From Chloroflexota bacterium (GTDB taxonomy: Bacteria; Chloroflexota; Anaerolineae; SpSt-600), in contig DRAO01000494.1 of NCBI GenBank assembly GCA_011041825.1, positions 1 through 5,952 of the forward strand: a stretch of 5,952 nucleotides of DNA. The letters run 5' to 3'. This document shows, in pieces, positions 5,916-5,952 of the stretch (its first letter is position 1; each line of letters opens with the position of its first letter). The notes under the pieces were generated by a model that did no database searches, had not been told where the DNA came from, and was given only the letters and a program-made list of their open reading frames with translations. A program made the translations under genes and the position numbers.

Positions 5916-5952
5916 TTTTCTCGTGCGGGGGCGAAGCCCCCGCACGAGAAAA
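5916..5952. repeat. Perfect 17-bp palindrome at the right edge
   Basis: Arm 5916-5932 (ttttctcgtgcgggggc) and arm 5936-5952 are exact reverse complements around a GAA loop. The GC-rich stem has T's on the 5' side and A's on the 3' side on both strands. This is the reverse of the A-stem-T pattern of an intrinsic terminator. It looks more like a dispersed palindromic intergenic repeat. The window ends exactly at the arm, so any continuation is unseen. Confidence 0.8.

Noticed and set aside
5517..5945. A 142-residue version of the zinc-ribbon protein starting at 5945
   Set aside because: Its start lies inside the palindrome, has no Shine-Dalgarno, and precedes the predicted promoter. The added 76 residues look like translated non-coding sequence. 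The ATG at 5717 has an ideal Shine-Dalgarno.
5916..5952. Intrinsic terminator at the right edge
   Set aside because: The stem is preceded by T's and followed by A's on both strands, opposite to what an intrinsic terminator needs.

Overview
All recognisable genes lie on the minus strand, so transcription runs from the right edge of the window to the left. They look like one operon: a 66-residue zinc-ribbon protein (5517-5717), a 1534-residue membrane sensor with a CHAT caspase-like protease domain (944-5548), a 191-residue CBS-like plus zinc-ribbon protein (356-931), and, after a 193-base gap, the first 54 codons of a membrane protein that runs off the left edge (1-162). The first two genes overlap by 32 bases. 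The second and third are 12 bases apart, with the Shine-Dalgarno of the third overlapping the stop of the second.

The central gene is the main interest. A signal peptide is followed by 21 blade-type repeats of the 'two-component regulator propeller' kind (enough for three seven-bladed propellers), a Y_Y_Y domain, one transmembrane helix, and a cytoplasmic CHAT domain with an intact His/Cys dyad. The outer half is the sensor known from hybrid two-component systems. The histidine kinase and DNA-binding output expected there is absent, and a protease takes its place. The simplest reading is a one-protein signalling device: an extracellular ligand or conformational change controls a protease inside the cell. 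The small zinc-ribbon protein, the CBS-like/zinc-ribbon protein and the truncated membrane protein are the natural candidates for regulators, partners or substrates. No substrate can be named from sequence.

Upstream of the first gene (5718-5952, read leftward) there is a good sigma-70-type promoter with an extended -10, a nested hairpin in the leader, and at the extreme right edge a perfect 17-bp palindrome. The palindrome lacks terminator polarity and looks like a dispersed intergenic repeat. The gap at 163-355 holds no gene; it carries a weak hairpin and a stretch resembling degenerate intergenic repeats.

The organism is a bacterium of moderately high GC. Propeller/Y_Y_Y sensors, CHAT proteases, palindromic intergenic repeats and MJ0042-like zinc ribbons together fit large, signalling-rich genomes such as Chloroflexota (Anaerolineae-like). 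This is inference: no rRNA or marker gene is present, and Cyanobacteria, Planctomycetes or other phyla are not excluded.
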